Positions 31,829-40,505 of a stretch of DNA of 64,000 bases are shown one piece after another. A model generated the notes under the pieces. It saw only the letters and a program-made list of their open reading frames with translations. It was not told the DNA's origin and made no database searches. The DNA is from Glacieibacterium sp038210595 (GTDB lineage: Bacteria; Pseudomonadota; Alphaproteobacteria; Sphingomonadales; Sphingomonadaceae): assembly GCA_038210595.1 (NCBI GenBank), contig JBBQWN010000004.1, forward strand, positions 62,001-126,000, in the 5' to 3' direction. A program made the translations under genes and the position numbers. Every line of letters starts with the position of its first letter. Position 1 is the stretch's first letter.

Positions 31829-31856
31829 GTGACGCCCGCGCCCACCTCGCTATAAC
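31829..31856 (+). promoter_or_regulatory. Candidate promoter of mgtE, possibly leaderless
   Basis: -10 TATAAC (31851-31856) with a weak -35 GTGACG (31829-31834) at 16 bp. The predicted transcription start is at about 31863, next to the ATG at 31864, and no ribosome site is visible, so the message may have no leader. Confidence 0.4.
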
Positions 31857-31863
31857 CCCGCAC

Positions 31864-33249
31864 ATGGCCGACACCGCCCATCCGCCCACCGACGCCCTCG
31901 ACGAGGACGACCGGCTGACCGGTGCCTTTGTCCATGATGTCGTCGACGCGCTCGATGCCGGTGACGCGGCGTCGGTATGCGCGCTCGTCGAGCCGCTTCA
32001 CAACGCCGACATCGCCGACCTGTTCGAGCTGATCCCCGCCGATCACCGCGCCGCGCTGGCCCGGGCGCTGGGGCCGCTGCTCGACGCCGACGTGTTCGCC
32101 GAGATGAACGAGTGGGTGAAGGCCGAACTGCTTGACCTGCTCGACCCGGCGCAGGTGGCGACTCTGGCCGAGGCGATGGATACCGACGACGCGGTCGCCA
32201 TCATCGAGGACATGGACGAGGACGACGCGCGCGAAGTGCTGCGCGCCATGGACCCTGACGACCGCGCCGCGATCGAAGAGGCGCTCAGCTATCCCGAGGA
32301 CTCCGCCGGCCGCCTGATGCAGCGCGATCTGGTCGCGGTGCCCGAGCATTTCACCATCGGCCAGACGGTGGCGTTCGTCCGTGCCCGGCCCGAAGCCGAT
32401 ACCGAGTTCTGGGAAATCTTCGTCGTCGACGAGCGCCACATGCCGGTCGGCACGATGCGCCTCAGCCTCGTCCTCAGCCACGGTGACGACGTCCCGATCG
32501 CCGGCATCATGCAAGTCGACCAGACCCTGATCCCGGTCGACATGGACCAGGAAGAAGTCGCGCTGAAATTCCAGAAATACGCGCTGATCTCCGCCGCCGT
32601 GGTCGACACGGCGGGCCGGCTGGTGGGCGTCATCACCGTCGACGACATCGTCCACATCATCCAGGAGGAGGCGGGCGAGGACATCCTGAAGCTGTCGGGC
32701 GCCGGTGACGGCGACATCAACGAGCCGATCCTGATGACGGTACGCACCCGCCTGTCGTGGCTGGTGGTCAACCTCGGCACGGCCATCATCGCGGCATCGG
32801 TGGTCGGGCTGTTCCAGGGCACGATCTCGCGCCTCGTCGTGCTCGCCGTGCTGATGCCGATCGTCAGCGGTATGGGCGGCAATGCCGGCACCCAGACAAT
32901 GGCGGTGGCGGTGCGCGCACTGGCCCTGAACCAGCTGACCAGCAGCAACACCCGCCGCATGATCCTGCGCGAGTTCCGCATCGCCACCGCCAACGGCCTG
33001 TCGCTCGGCGCGATGATCGGCACCGGCGTCGCGCTGATCTACGGCGAATGGCAGCTCGGCGCGGTAATCGCGGCGGCGATGCTGATCAACAATCTGGTCG
33101 CGGGCCTCGCGGGCCTGCTGGTGCCGGTAGGGCTGGAAAAGGCCGGCGTCGATCCCGCGGTGTCCTCGGCGGTGTTCGTCACGACCATGACCGACGTCAT
33201 GGGCTTCTTCTCGTTCCTGGGGCTGGCCAGCCTGTTCCTGGTCAAGTGA
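31864..33249 (+). CDS. mgtE: Magnesium transporter MgtE
   Basis: A 461-residue Mg2+ channel/transporter: an N-terminal acidic MgtE-N domain (residues about 20-150), a CBS pair (about 150-275, containing MPVGTMRLSLVLSH and GRLVGVITVDDIVH) that senses Mg2+, and a C-terminal five-helix membrane domain with GMGGNAGTQTMAVAVRAL. The order and length match the family. It is followed at once by a DUF1489 gene with a GTGA overlap, and no M-box riboswitch is visible upstream. Confidence 0.96.
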   Translation: MADTAHPPTDALDEDDRLTGAFVHDVVDALDAGDAASVCALVEPLHNADIADLFELIPADHRAALARALGPLLDADVFAEMNEWVKAELLDLLDPAQVATLAEAMDTDDAVAIIEDMDEDDAREVLRAMDPDDRAAIEEALSYPEDSAGRLMQRDLVAVPEHFTIGQTVAFVRARPEADTEFWEIFVVDERHMPVGTMRLSLVLSHGDDVPIAGIMQVDQTLIPVDMDQEEVALKFQKYALISAAVVDTAGRLVGVITVDDIVHIIQEEAGEDILKLSGAGDGDINEPILMTVRTRLSWLVVNLGTAIIAASVVGLFQGTISRLVVLAVLMPIVSGMGGNAGTQTMAVAVRALALNQLTSSNTRRMILREFRIATANGLSLGAMIGTGVALIYGEWQLGAVIAAAMLINNLVAGLAGLLVPVGLEKAGVDPAVSSAVFVTTMTDVMGFFSFLGLASLFLVK

Positions 33250-33659
33250 TCCACCTGACCAAGGTCGCGGTCGGCTGCAGCGGCGTCGACATCCTCGACC
33301 AGCGCCAGCGCGCCCGCGCCGCCGACCTGCCGCACCTCGAAGCCGCGGCGCTGACGCTGACCCGCTTCATGCCCAAGCGCGCCGACGAGCTGATCGGCGG
33401 CTCACTGTTCTGGATCATCAAGCACCAGCTGGTGGCGCGCCAGGAGATCCTGCGCCTCGCCATGACCGCGACGCCGTGGGGCAAGAAATGCGCCATTCTG
33501 CTCGCCCCCGGCCCGGTGCCGGTCAGCAGCCGGCCGCTGCGCGCACACCAGGGCTGGCGCTATTTCAGCCTCGACGACGCGCCGCCCGACCTCGGCCCCG
33601 GCGAGGCCGACGTGCCGCCGGCGATGCTGCGCGAACTCCAGTCGCTGTGGCTGGTGTAG
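33246..33659 (+). CDS. DUF1489 family protein
   Basis: A 137-residue cytoplasmic protein of the alphaproteobacterial DUF1489 family: opening VIHLTKVAVGCSGVDIL, then RTRFMPKRADELIGGSLFW- and IKHQLVARQEIL-like stretches. Function is unknown. The GTG start overlaps the mgtE stop (GTGA), suggesting joint expression. Confidence 0.82.
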   Translation: MIHLTKVAVGCSGVDILDQRQRARAADLPHLEAAALTLTRFMPKRADELIGGSLFWIIKHQLVARQEILRLAMTATPWGKKCAILLAPGPVPVSSRPLRAHQGWRYFSLDDAPPDLGPGEADVPPAMLRELQSLWLV

Positions 33660-33675
33660 CGAGGAACGGTCGGCC

Positions 33676-34356
33676 TCAGCCGGTGCACACCACGCTACCG
33701 CTGCCGCGCTTGGTCACGGCGCATTTGGCACCGCCGGCGACGCGGACGTCGCCCGAACCCATCACCGACACCGCCGCGGTCCGCGACGCATAGGCGGCGA
33801 TGTCGCCCGACCCGGCAATGGTTGCGTCGAGCGTCGCGCACCTCAGCCGATCCAGCTGCAATTTTCCCGAACCGGCAATTTCGATCGCGACGCTGTCGCA
33901 GCGGCCCGCCGCGCTGGCCTTGCCCGAGCCGGCGACACTGAACGTCGCCCGCTGCGTATCGAGGGCCGCGACATCGATGCTGCCTGATCCGCCGATCTCC
34001 GCTCCGAAGGACGGCGTCTTGACACGGTCGATGTTGACGCTGCCCGAGCCGCCGACCTCGACGCCGCGCACCATCGGCACGGTGACGGCGATGCGCACGC
34101 GGCCGCCGTCATTCCAGCTCAGGCGGAAGCCCGGCTTCGTGCCGATCTTGAGCGTGCCGGCCTCGACCCGAATATCCAGACGGTCGAGCGCGCGTTGCTC
34201 GCCGGAAGCCTGAACGGTGACCGCCCTGCCCGTCGTCACCGTCACATCGGGCGAGCCACCGAGCGACACGCGGTCGAAGTTTCCGACCCTGAAGGCCATT
34301 TCCGCGCCGCTCACCGGGGTGGCGGCGAGCATGGCGATGGCGATGAGGCGGATCAT
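33676..34356 (-). CDS. DUF2807 (head GIN domain) exported protein
   Basis: A 226-residue exported protein: signal peptide (MIRLIAIAMLAATPVSG) and a repetitive beta-helix-like body in which the unit GSGSVxxxxV / GSGKxxxxR recurs about eight times (VGGSGSVNIDRVK, IGGSGSIDVAAL, VAGSGKASAAGR, IAGSGDIAAYASR, VMGSGDVRVAGG), the mark of DUF2807/head-GIN proteins. The start at 34356 follows a perfect palindrome of 22 bp that lies over the likely promoter. The role of the family is unknown; it may bind surfaces or polymers. Confidence 0.83.
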   Translation of the reverse strand: MIRLIAIAMLAATPVSGAEMAFRVGNFDRVSLGGSPDVTVTTGRAVTVQASGEQRALDRLDIRVEAGTLKIGTKPGFRLSWNDGGRVRIAVTVPMVRGVEVGGSGSVNIDRVKTPSFGAEIGGSGSIDVAALDTQRATFSVAGSGKASAAGRCDSVAIEIAGSGKLQLDRLRCATLDATIAGSGDIAAYASRTAAVSVMGSGDVRVAGGAKCAVTKRGSGSVVCTG

Positions 34357-34370
34357 GGACGGTCTCCGGT

Positions 34371-34392
34371 GTGTATTGTCTGAACAATACAC
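34371..34392. promoter_or_regulatory. Perfect 9-bp palindrome GTGTATTGT-N4-ACAATACAC
   Basis: Both halves are identical reverse complements, 15 bp upstream of the DUF2807 start. It overlaps a possible -10 (TATTGT) with TTTACT as a -35 17 bp upstream. The half-site looks like GntR/YtrA or PadR-type operators; no such regulator gene is in the window. Confidence 0.6.
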
Positions 34393-34491
34393 AAGCGACT
34401 ACGAGAGTAAAGACCGTCGCGGCAAAGCCGCGGCGTCGGACGGCACCGGGCGTGATCCGCCCGCGCCGCCGACCGGGCCGCGCAAGTCCGC

Positions 34492-34532
34492 GATCAGCGG
34501 GAAATTCGCGAAGGGCAAATTTCCCGTTGATC
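34492..34532. repeat. 15-bp inverted repeat downstream of carD
   Basis: GATCAGCGGGAAATT (34492-34506) and AATTTCCCGTTGATC (34518-34532) are inverted copies with one mismatch, separated by 11 bases. It lies 10 bp past the carD stop with no T-run, so it is either a weak terminator or a dispersed palindromic repeat. Confidence 0.55.
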
Positions 34533-34541
34533 GAGGCTCGC

Positions 34542-35054
34542 TTACGCGGCCTTAAGGACCTGTTCGATCTTCAGCTGCGCCGCCGGCTCGTCGATGTTCT
34601 CCATCGCCGCCAGCTCGCGCGCCAGGCGGCCGATCGCGGCCTCGTAGATCTGGCGCTCCGAATAGCTCTGCTCGGGCTGGTCCTCGGCGCGGTGCAGGTC
34701 GCGGACGACCTCGGCGATCGAAACGAGATCGCCGGAGTTGATCTTGGCCTCATACTCCTGGGCGCGGCGCGACCACATCGTGCGCTTGATCTTGGGCTTG
34801 CCCTTCAGCGTGGTGAGCGCCTCGAGCAGCGTTGCCTGGCTCGACAGCTTGCGCATGCCGACGCCCTCGGCCTTGTTGGTGGGGACGCGCAGGGTCATGC
34901 GCTCCTTCTCGAAGCGCAGCACATACAGCTCCAGGGCGGTGCCCGCGATTTCCGAACTCTGGACCTCGACGACCCGGCCGACGCCGTGCTTTGGATAGAC
35001 GACATAGTCGCCCGCGACGAAATTGAGCGTCTTGGCTGCGGCTGCCACCATCAT
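34542..35054 (-). CDS. carD: CarD-family transcriptional regulator
   Basis: CarD/CdnL proteins bind the RNA polymerase beta subunit and stabilise open complexes. The 170-residue protein has the Tudor-like RNA polymerase domain (FVAGDYVVYPKHGVGRVVEV, residues about 11-30), the region VPTNKAEGVGMRKL, and a helical C-terminal domain (RTMWSRRAQEYEAKINSGDL). Length fits. It lies upstream of the inverted repeat and downstream of fdxA on the same strand, with a 219-bp gap. Confidence 0.93.
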   Translation of the reverse strand: MMVAAAAKTLNFVAGDYVVYPKHGVGRVVEVQSSEIAGTALELYVLRFEKERMTLRVPTNKAEGVGMRKLSSQATLLEALTTLKGKPKIKRTMWSRRAQEYEAKINSGDLVSIAEVVRDLHRAEDQPEQSYSERQIYEAAIGRLARELAAMENIDEPAAQLKIEQVLKAA

Positions 35055-35273
35055 GCATCACCTTTCGTGTCGCCGTGGACAGGCCAGCCGTTGCACGCTG
35101 TTCAGCGCGCGACGAGCTGCGGACCTTGCCTGTTAATCCTGCCGGCGACGATTATGGACCATTGCCGCGCCCGCAGGAGGACACGACGGCCGATTGCTGT
35201 TCACGAACCCTGCTGGGCGCGTTACAGTGTATAGCAGATTTATTGCCGCAAATCCACTATCGGGTGACAGGGT

Positions 35274-35609
35274 TCAGGCGTCGCCGGGCTTGTCGCTGAA
35301 ATACTTGTCGAACTTGCCGTCTTCGCCCTTGTGCGCGTCGGCGTCGGGCGGCGTCTCGCCCTTGACCGTGATGTTGGGCCAGCTGGCGGACAGCGACGCG
35401 TTCAGTTCCAGCCACTTCTCCAGCCCGCCCTCGGTGTCGGGCAGGATCGCTTCGGCCGGGCATTCGGGCTCGCAAACGCCGCAGTCGATGCACTCGCTGG
35501 GGTTGATGACGACCATGTTCTCGCCCTCGTAGAAACAGTCCACGGGGCAGACCTCGACGCAGTCCATGTACTTGCACTTGATGCAAGCCTCGGTCACGAC
35601 ATAGGTCAT
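35274..35609 (-). CDS. fdxA: Ferredoxin FdxA (7Fe-8S type)
   Basis: A 111-residue ferredoxin. Cysteines C9, C17, C21 and C40, C43, C46, C50 (plus C12 and C25) give the 3Fe-4S and 4Fe-4S ligand pattern of FdxA: CIKCKYMDCVEVCP and CIDCGVCEPECP. The extended C-terminal tail LNASLSASWPNIT is typical of the alphaproteobacterial form. It is an electron carrier of uncertain partner. Identification is secure. Confidence 0.95.
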   Translation of the reverse strand: MTYVVTEACIKCKYMDCVEVCPVDCFYEGENMVVINPSECIDCGVCEPECPAEAILPDTEGGLEKWLELNASLSASWPNITVKGETPPDADAHKGEDGKFDKYFSDKPGDA

Positions 35610-35654
35610 CGGTAGTGGTCCCCTGGGCGCGCGTTTACGGTCGTTGTCGCCCTG

Positions 35655-35966
35655 CTAAACGGCGGCGAAGGCTTCCGTCAATGGTGGCATTGCGCGAGCC
35701 CGGGTCAGGTCGGTGTAGAGTTCGCGCGCTTCGACGAACGGTCCGCGGCGGTCGGCAAGGCTTTCGACCCGCACCACGACGACCTCGTCGTGCTTGGGAA
35801 AGCTGACCACCGAGCCTTGCCGGACCAGCGCCGAGGCGCGGTCGATGACGCGCCCGTCGAGCCGCAGGTGGCGGCTTTCACAGAGCGCCTGCGCGTCGCC
35901 GCGCGATTTCGCCAGCCGTGCGAACCAGAGCCATTTGTCCAGCCGCAGTCCCTGACCGTAGACCAA
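35655..35966 (-). CDS. S4 RNA-binding domain protein (Hsp15-like)
   Basis: A 103-residue RNA-binding protein of the S4/Hsp15 group: LRLDKWLWFARLAKSRGDAQ and HLRLDGRVIDRASALVRQGS form the S4 domain. Hsp15 binds free 50S subunits carrying nascent chains. The start is a TTG three bases past the helicase stop, with AGG spaced six bases before it; an inside start cannot be excluded. It is encoded on the same strand as the SUV3-like helicase. Confidence 0.82.
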   Translation of the reverse strand: MVYGQGLRLDKWLWFARLAKSRGDAQALCESRHLRLDGRVIDRASALVRQGSVVSFPKHDEVVVVRVESLADRRGPFVEARELYTDLTRARAMPPLTEAFAAV

Positions 35967-35969
35967 GCC

Positions 35970-38489
35970 TTACCTGCCTTTCATTCCCGCGAGTGCCGCG
36001 AACGGGTTGGAGGGGTGAATCGGAACCACGTTGTCGCGGGCGCGCTCGGGGCGCATCCCGCCCCAGGCGAACGCCGCCGCGCCGTCGACGGCGCGCGGCC
36101 GGTAGCCGAGCGCGCGCATCAGCCGGGCAAAGCCGTCGCGGCTCATGCCGACGCTGGCGACCCAGTTGGCATCGGGCACGAACGGCACGCGGCCGTCGCG
36201 TGCGCCGTGCATGGCGCGCGCCAGCCGGTCGACCATGTCGACCCGCACCGCCTGCAGACCGACGATCCAGAAGCCCGCGACGCCGTAGAAGGCGGCCGGC
36301 GCGGTGGCGATGACGTCGATGGTGACGCGCCCGGCCGGCGGCGGTGCCGGCAGGTCGCCCTGCCCGGTTGCGACGCCCCACAAGGCCAGCCGCCAGCGCG
36401 TCGGTTCCGGCTTGAGCAGGTCCGCGACATAGACGTGCAGGTCGCCGAGCCGCACGCCCGCGCCCTGCAGCGCCTTGCGATCGGCACGGGTCAAGGCCTC
36501 GACCTGCGCGCTGAGCGCCTCACGCGGCGCGCAGCCCATATGTTCGACGAGGCGCACGATCAGGCCGCGCGCGGCGGGCGACAGTTCGGGCGTCAGCCGG
36601 TCGACGCGGGTCAGCGCCGCCAGATGCCGGTCGCGCGCCACCTCGAACCACGCCGCCAGCCGCCCGGCGACCTGCGCCCGCTCCGGTGTCGGCACGCTTT
36701 CGAGCGCGCGGTCGAGGTCGATGCGCGGGTGCAGCGCGTCGCGGCCGGGCCGCAGCTTGGCAACGCGCGCACCCTGCCACAGGATGCGGGGTGGCATGCC
36801 GCCGTCGAAGGCCATCGTGAAATCGGCGTCGGGGCTGGCGGCCAGCGCCGTCGCCCGCCGCGCCAGCTCGCGCGGCAGATGGCGCTCCGCCGCCGCCAGC
36901 AGGAGCTTGCGCTCGCCGGCGCGGGCGTTGGGGTCGGGCGTGAAGCGGAAGCCGTCGAGCGTGCCGATCGCCTCGCCCTCGACCGCCAGCGTGCCGTCGG
37001 CGTCGACCGCGACGCGCTGCTCGCCCTTGACCTTCAGGTCGCGCAGCAGCACCGCCGTCCGCCGGTCGACGAAGCGCTGGGTCAGCCGCTGATGCAGCGC
37101 GTCCGACAGCCGGTCCTCCAGCGCGCGGGTGCGCTCGGCCCATTCGGCGGCGTCCGCCACCCAGCCGGGGCGATGCGTCGCATAGGTCCAGGTCCGCGCC
37201 GCCGCGATCCGCCCCGACAGCGTCGCGATGTCGCCGGTGACGTTGTCGAGGCTCGCCACTTCGCTCGCCAGCCAGGCGGCCGGCAGCGTGCCGTCGCCCT
37301 CGCTCAGGTGCCGGAAGACGCGGCTGACCAGCCGGCCATGCTGCTCCGGCCCGGTCTTGCGGTAATCGGGCAGCTGGCACGCCGCCCACAGCCGCTGCAC
37401 CCGGTCGCGGCCGCGGGCGATCCCGGCAATGCCGTCCTCGGTCGCCATCCGCCGCAGCACCGCCAGGTCGATGGCATCGTCGGCGCGCACCAGCGCGCGG
37501 TCGCCGGGCAGCGCCTCCAGGCTGGCGATCAGGCGCGGCAGCGTGTCGAACTCGAGGCGCGGGTTGCGCCAGACCAGCTGCGTCAGCGGCGGGAAGCGGT
37601 GGCCTTCGATGGCCTCGATCTCCTCGGGCTCGAAGCTCTGCGCCGCGGCGTGGCCAAGCTGGACGACGCCGAAATTGCCGTCGCGCTGGTGCCGCCCGGC
37701 GCGGCCGGCGATCTGCGCCATCTCGGCGACGCGCAGCCGCCGCTGCCGCTTGCCGTCGAACTTGTGCAGGCTGGCGAAGGCGACATGGGCGATGTCCATG
37801 TTCAGGCCCATGCCGATGGCGTCGGTGGCGACGAGGTAGTCGACCTCGCCCGACTGGTACATCGCGACCTGGGCGTTTCGTGTGCGCGGGCTGAGCGCGC
37901 CCATCACCACCGCCGCACCGCCCTTGTGCCGGCGCAGCATCTCGGCCAGCGCATAAACTTCGGCCGCCGTGAACGCGACGATCGCCGAGCGCTTGGGCAG
38001 GCGGCTGAGCTTCTTGGGCGGCGCATAGCTGAGCGTTGAGAAGCGCGGCCGGGTGATGATCTCGCAGTCGGGCAGCAGGCGGCGGATCAGCGGCCGCAGC
38101 GTCTCCGACCCCAGGATCATGGTCTCGGCATAGCCGCGCCGGTGCAGCATCCGGTCGGTGAAGATATGCCCGCGCTCCGGGTCTGCGCCGACCTGCCCCT
38201 CGTCGAGCGCGACGAACGCGACTTCGCGGTCCGCCGGCATCGATTCCGCCGTGCACAGGAAATAGCGCGCGGTGCTGGGAAGGATCTTCTCCTCGCCGGT
38301 GATCAGCGCGACCTGGGCCTGCCCCTTGATCGCGACGACGCGGTCATAGACCTCGCGGGCCAGCAGGCGCAGCGGGAAGCCGATCATGCCGCTGACATGG
38401 CCGCACATGCGTTCGACGGCGAGATGGGTTTTGCCCGTGTTGGTGGGCCCGAGAACGGCGGTCAGGGTGGCGGCCGACAGCGTCGTCAT
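35970..38489 (-). CDS. SUV3-like DEAD/DExH-box RNA helicase
   Basis: An 839-residue helicase related to the mitochondrial degradosome enzyme SUV3. The Walker A GPTNTGKT lies at residues 14-21 and DEGQ (instead of DEIQ) at 96-99; the second RecA domain contains VATDAIGMGLNMDIAHVAFA, QIAGRAGRH. A long C-terminal half has SUV3-type winged-helix/helical regions. I chose ATG 38489 because GGGCGGG precedes it and the frame upstream is not related. It likely unwinds RNA in decay or ribosome work. Confidence 0.88.
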   Translation of the reverse strand: MTTLSAATLTAVLGPTNTGKTHLAVERMCGHVSGMIGFPLRLLAREVYDRVVAIKGQAQVALITGEEKILPSTARYFLCTAESMPADREVAFVALDEGQVGADPERGHIFTDRMLHRRGYAETMILGSETLRPLIRRLLPDCEIITRPRFSTLSYAPPKKLSRLPKRSAIVAFTAAEVYALAEMLRRHKGGAAVVMGALSPRTRNAQVAMYQSGEVDYLVATDAIGMGLNMDIAHVAFASLHKFDGKRQRRLRVAEMAQIAGRAGRHQRDGNFGVVQLGHAAAQSFEPEEIEAIEGHRFPPLTQLVWRNPRLEFDTLPRLIASLEALPGDRALVRADDAIDLAVLRRMATEDGIAGIARGRDRVQRLWAACQLPDYRKTGPEQHGRLVSRVFRHLSEGDGTLPAAWLASEVASLDNVTGDIATLSGRIAAARTWTYATHRPGWVADAAEWAERTRALEDRLSDALHQRLTQRFVDRRTAVLLRDLKVKGEQRVAVDADGTLAVEGEAIGTLDGFRFTPDPNARAGERKLLLAAAERHLPRELARRATALAASPDADFTMAFDGGMPPRILWQGARVAKLRPGRDALHPRIDLDRALESVPTPERAQVAGRLAAWFEVARDRHLAALTRVDRLTPELSPAARGLIVRLVEHMGCAPREALSAQVEALTRADRKALQGAGVRLGDLHVYVADLLKPEPTRWRLALWGVATGQGDLPAPPPAGRVTIDVIATAPAAFYGVAGFWIVGLQAVRVDMVDRLARAMHGARDGRVPFVPDANWVASVGMSRDGFARLMRALGYRPRAVDGAAAFAWGGMRPERARDNVVPIHPSNPFAALAGMKGR

Positions 38490-38715
38490 CCCGCCCAAAA
38501 TGGGCGTGCACGGCCTGCACACAAGGCCGGAAACGAAACGAAACGCCGCTTGCCCATCGCGTCCTTTGCAAAGCACCGAACATGCGGAGAGTCGCACAGG
38601 TTGATGACGCTTTCAAGGCGACCCTCAAGATATGGTTACGGAGCCGTCGCAACGGCTTTGCGCTTGCGATTTTTCCGGCCTTGGTTTCAGTTGCGCCGCT
38701 TACGGGGGACAAGAT

Positions 38716-39471
38716 ATGGCGGCACTGCGTCTACTGGCCAAACTTCTGGCCTATTACGCGGCGATCGGGCTGGCGATCGCGCTGGTCCTGTGGCTGGTCC
38801 CGGAATGGAAGAACTACCTGCCGATCGGCCGGGTCTCGACGCTGATCGCCGAGAGCAGCGCCGGCGGTAACCAGCTGCCCGGCGCCGCCGCCGACCGCCT
38901 GCAGCAGAGCGGCGCGTTCGTGCCCAGCCTCGTCTGGCTGGCCGCCGCCGTGCTCGGCTCGCTGCTCGCCTCGCTGCCGGTCAGCTGGATCTACATGAAG
39001 ATCCGCAATCCGCACGACTATGACCAGTCGCTGATCGACACCATCGTCGTGCTGCCGCTGGTCGTCACCTCCATCGTCGTCGTCGTCCAGCATTCGCTGG
39101 CGCTGTCGTTCTCGCTGGCCGGCATCGCCGGGGCGGCGCGCTTCCGCAACAGCCTGAAGAGTTCGGGCGACCTGCTGTTCATCCTGCTCGCCATCGGCAT
39201 GGGCCTGTCGGCGGGCATCGGCGCGCTGGAGCTGGCGATCGTCACGTCGGCTGCGTTCAATTTCGTGTTCATCGCGCTATGGGCGACCAACTACGGCGAG
39301 CGCGCCGAGATGAAGCGCTTCCTCAGCGAATTCCACGAGCACCCGGAAGGCCCGTCGTCGACGGTGACCACGACCACCGCCGCCGCCGTCGTCACCGAAG
39401 TCACCGAGACGTTCGAGGCCCGCCCGCCGAAACCGCCGAAGCCGCCCCGCGACGACGACGACGACGATTAG
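38716..39471 (+). CDS. DUF4956 domain membrane protein
   Basis: A 251-residue membrane protein. Membrane segments lie near residues 8-28 and 70-90, then the DUF4956 core (about 100-195) with SLAGIAGAARFRNSLKSSGD and LLFILLAIGMGLSAGIGA. It ends in PPKPPKPPR and six aspartates. DUF4956 proteins are often found next to VTC-type polyphosphate and CotH-like proteins. The GGGGGAC ribosome site precedes ATG 38716; the frame further upstream is not used. Convergent with a CotH-like gene that overlaps the stop by four bases. Confidence 0.85.
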   Translation: MAALRLLAKLLAYYAAIGLAIALVLWLVPEWKNYLPIGRVSTLIAESSAGGNQLPGAAADRLQQSGAFVPSLVWLAAAVLGSLLASLPVSWIYMKIRNPHDYDQSLIDTIVVLPLVVTSIVVVVQHSLALSFSLAGIAGAARFRNSLKSSGDLLFILLAIGMGLSAGIGALELAIVTSAAFNFVFIALWATNYGERAEMKRFLSEFHEHPEGPSSTVTTTTAAAVVTEVTETFEARPPKPPKPPRDDDDDD

Positions 39472-40505
39472 CCGACGCAGCCCGACAGCAGTTTCGCGAC
39501 CCCGGCCGGCGTCGCGACCGTGTCGAAACCAGCCGCGAGATAGCCGCTTGCCTTGGCACGGGTGCGGGGCTCCAGCTGGGGGATGGTGTCGAGCACGCCG
39601 GTCAGCGCCGCGCGCCTGGCAACCAGCTCGGCGAACGCCGCCGACGCTTCCGTGTTGAAGCGGCAATAGCCACGGTAGCGGCGGATGCGGACGTTGGGCA
39701 GCGGGATCGCCGCCGGCGACGTCGCATAGGGCGCGTCGACCAGCCCGGCAAAATCGAAGTCATAGGGCACGGGCGTAAACCCGGTGGCCGCGCCTTCGCT
39801 GCCCAGCAGCTTGGAATTGTGGCAGCAGTCGGTGCCGGCAGGGCCGGCGGTCATCGCCCAGTCGAGGTTGCCGATCAGATATTCGAACGCCGCAAAGCGC
39901 GCGCCGGCGGGCGCCGCCAGCGCGGCGCTGCCGATCCGCTCGCCCTTGAACTTGGCGAGGTCGTTGCGCTTGGCGACATCGTCGGCATCCTCGACCAGGA
40001 AGCCCAGCCGCGTCGTCATCGGCTTGCCCTTATCGTCGACGTAATCGATCGTCGCCAGGCGCACCCCGAAGCTGACCGGCGTCAGCTGCTGGTACATCCG
40101 GTAGGCGGCGTATTCGAGCAGCAGATACTGCTGGAAGCTTTCGGCCGCGCGGCAATGCACGACCAGCTTGAGCTTCTTCTGCCCCTTGAACAGCGAACCC
40201 GCTGGCGGCTTGTCGGTGAACTCGATGCGGATGGGCACGAACGTGCAGACGTCCTTCTCGCGCCGGGTGATGCCGCGCGGCGACAGGGTCGAGGCGAGCG
40301 TTTCCGGCGCTGCCCCGTCGACCCGGACCGTGGCGGGCACCGAGACACTGGCGCCCGGCGAAGCGCGCGACAGGCTGGCGATCGCGCCGGTGATGGTGAG
40401 GTGCAGCGGTGCGTCGCTGGCGAACAGTGGGTGCGGCTCCTTCGCGGTGGCGGGTACGGCGATCAGCCCGAGCGCGACCAGCGCCGCCGTCCAGCCCAGT
40501 TTCAT
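39468..40505 (-). CDS. CotH-like exported protein
   Basis: A 345-residue protein with a signal peptide (MKLGWTAALVALGLIAVPATA). The pattern KKLKLVVHC, QQYLLLEYAAYRMYQ, LIGNLDWAM and PVPYDFDFAGLVD, with RRYRGYCRFN, follows the layout of CotH-type atypical kinases, which phosphorylate surface proteins; the NLDW and DFD motifs would hold the catalytic Asp residues. This is a pattern match, not a proven homology. It faces the DUF4956 gene, with which CotH proteins often co-occur, and is coupled (TGATG) to the phosphoesterase upstream. Confidence 0.62.
   Translation of the reverse strand: MKLGWTAALVALGLIAVPATAKEPHPLFASDAPLHLTITGAIASLSRASPGASVSVPATVRVDGAAPETLASTLSPRGITRREKDVCTFVPIRIEFTDKPPAGSLFKGQKKLKLVVHCRAAESFQQYLLLEYAAYRMYQQLTPVSFGVRLATIDYVDDKGKPMTTRLGFLVEDADDVAKRNDLAKFKGERIGSAALAAPAGARFAAFEYLIGNLDWAMTAGPAGTDCCHNSKLLGSEGAATGFTPVPYDFDFAGLVDAPYATSPAAIPLPNVRIRRYRGYCRFNTEASAAFAELVARRAALTGVLDTIPQLEPRTRAKASGYLAAGFDTVATPAGVAKLLSGCVG

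Noticed and set aside
31767..31863. M-box (Mg2+) riboswitch before mgtE
   Set aside because: Only 97 bp are available, and no M-box pattern is visible.
35790..38039. A 749-codon plus-strand frame opposite the helicase
   Set aside because: Composition is Arg/Ala/Gln/Asp-rich antisense of the helicase with no recognisable domain.
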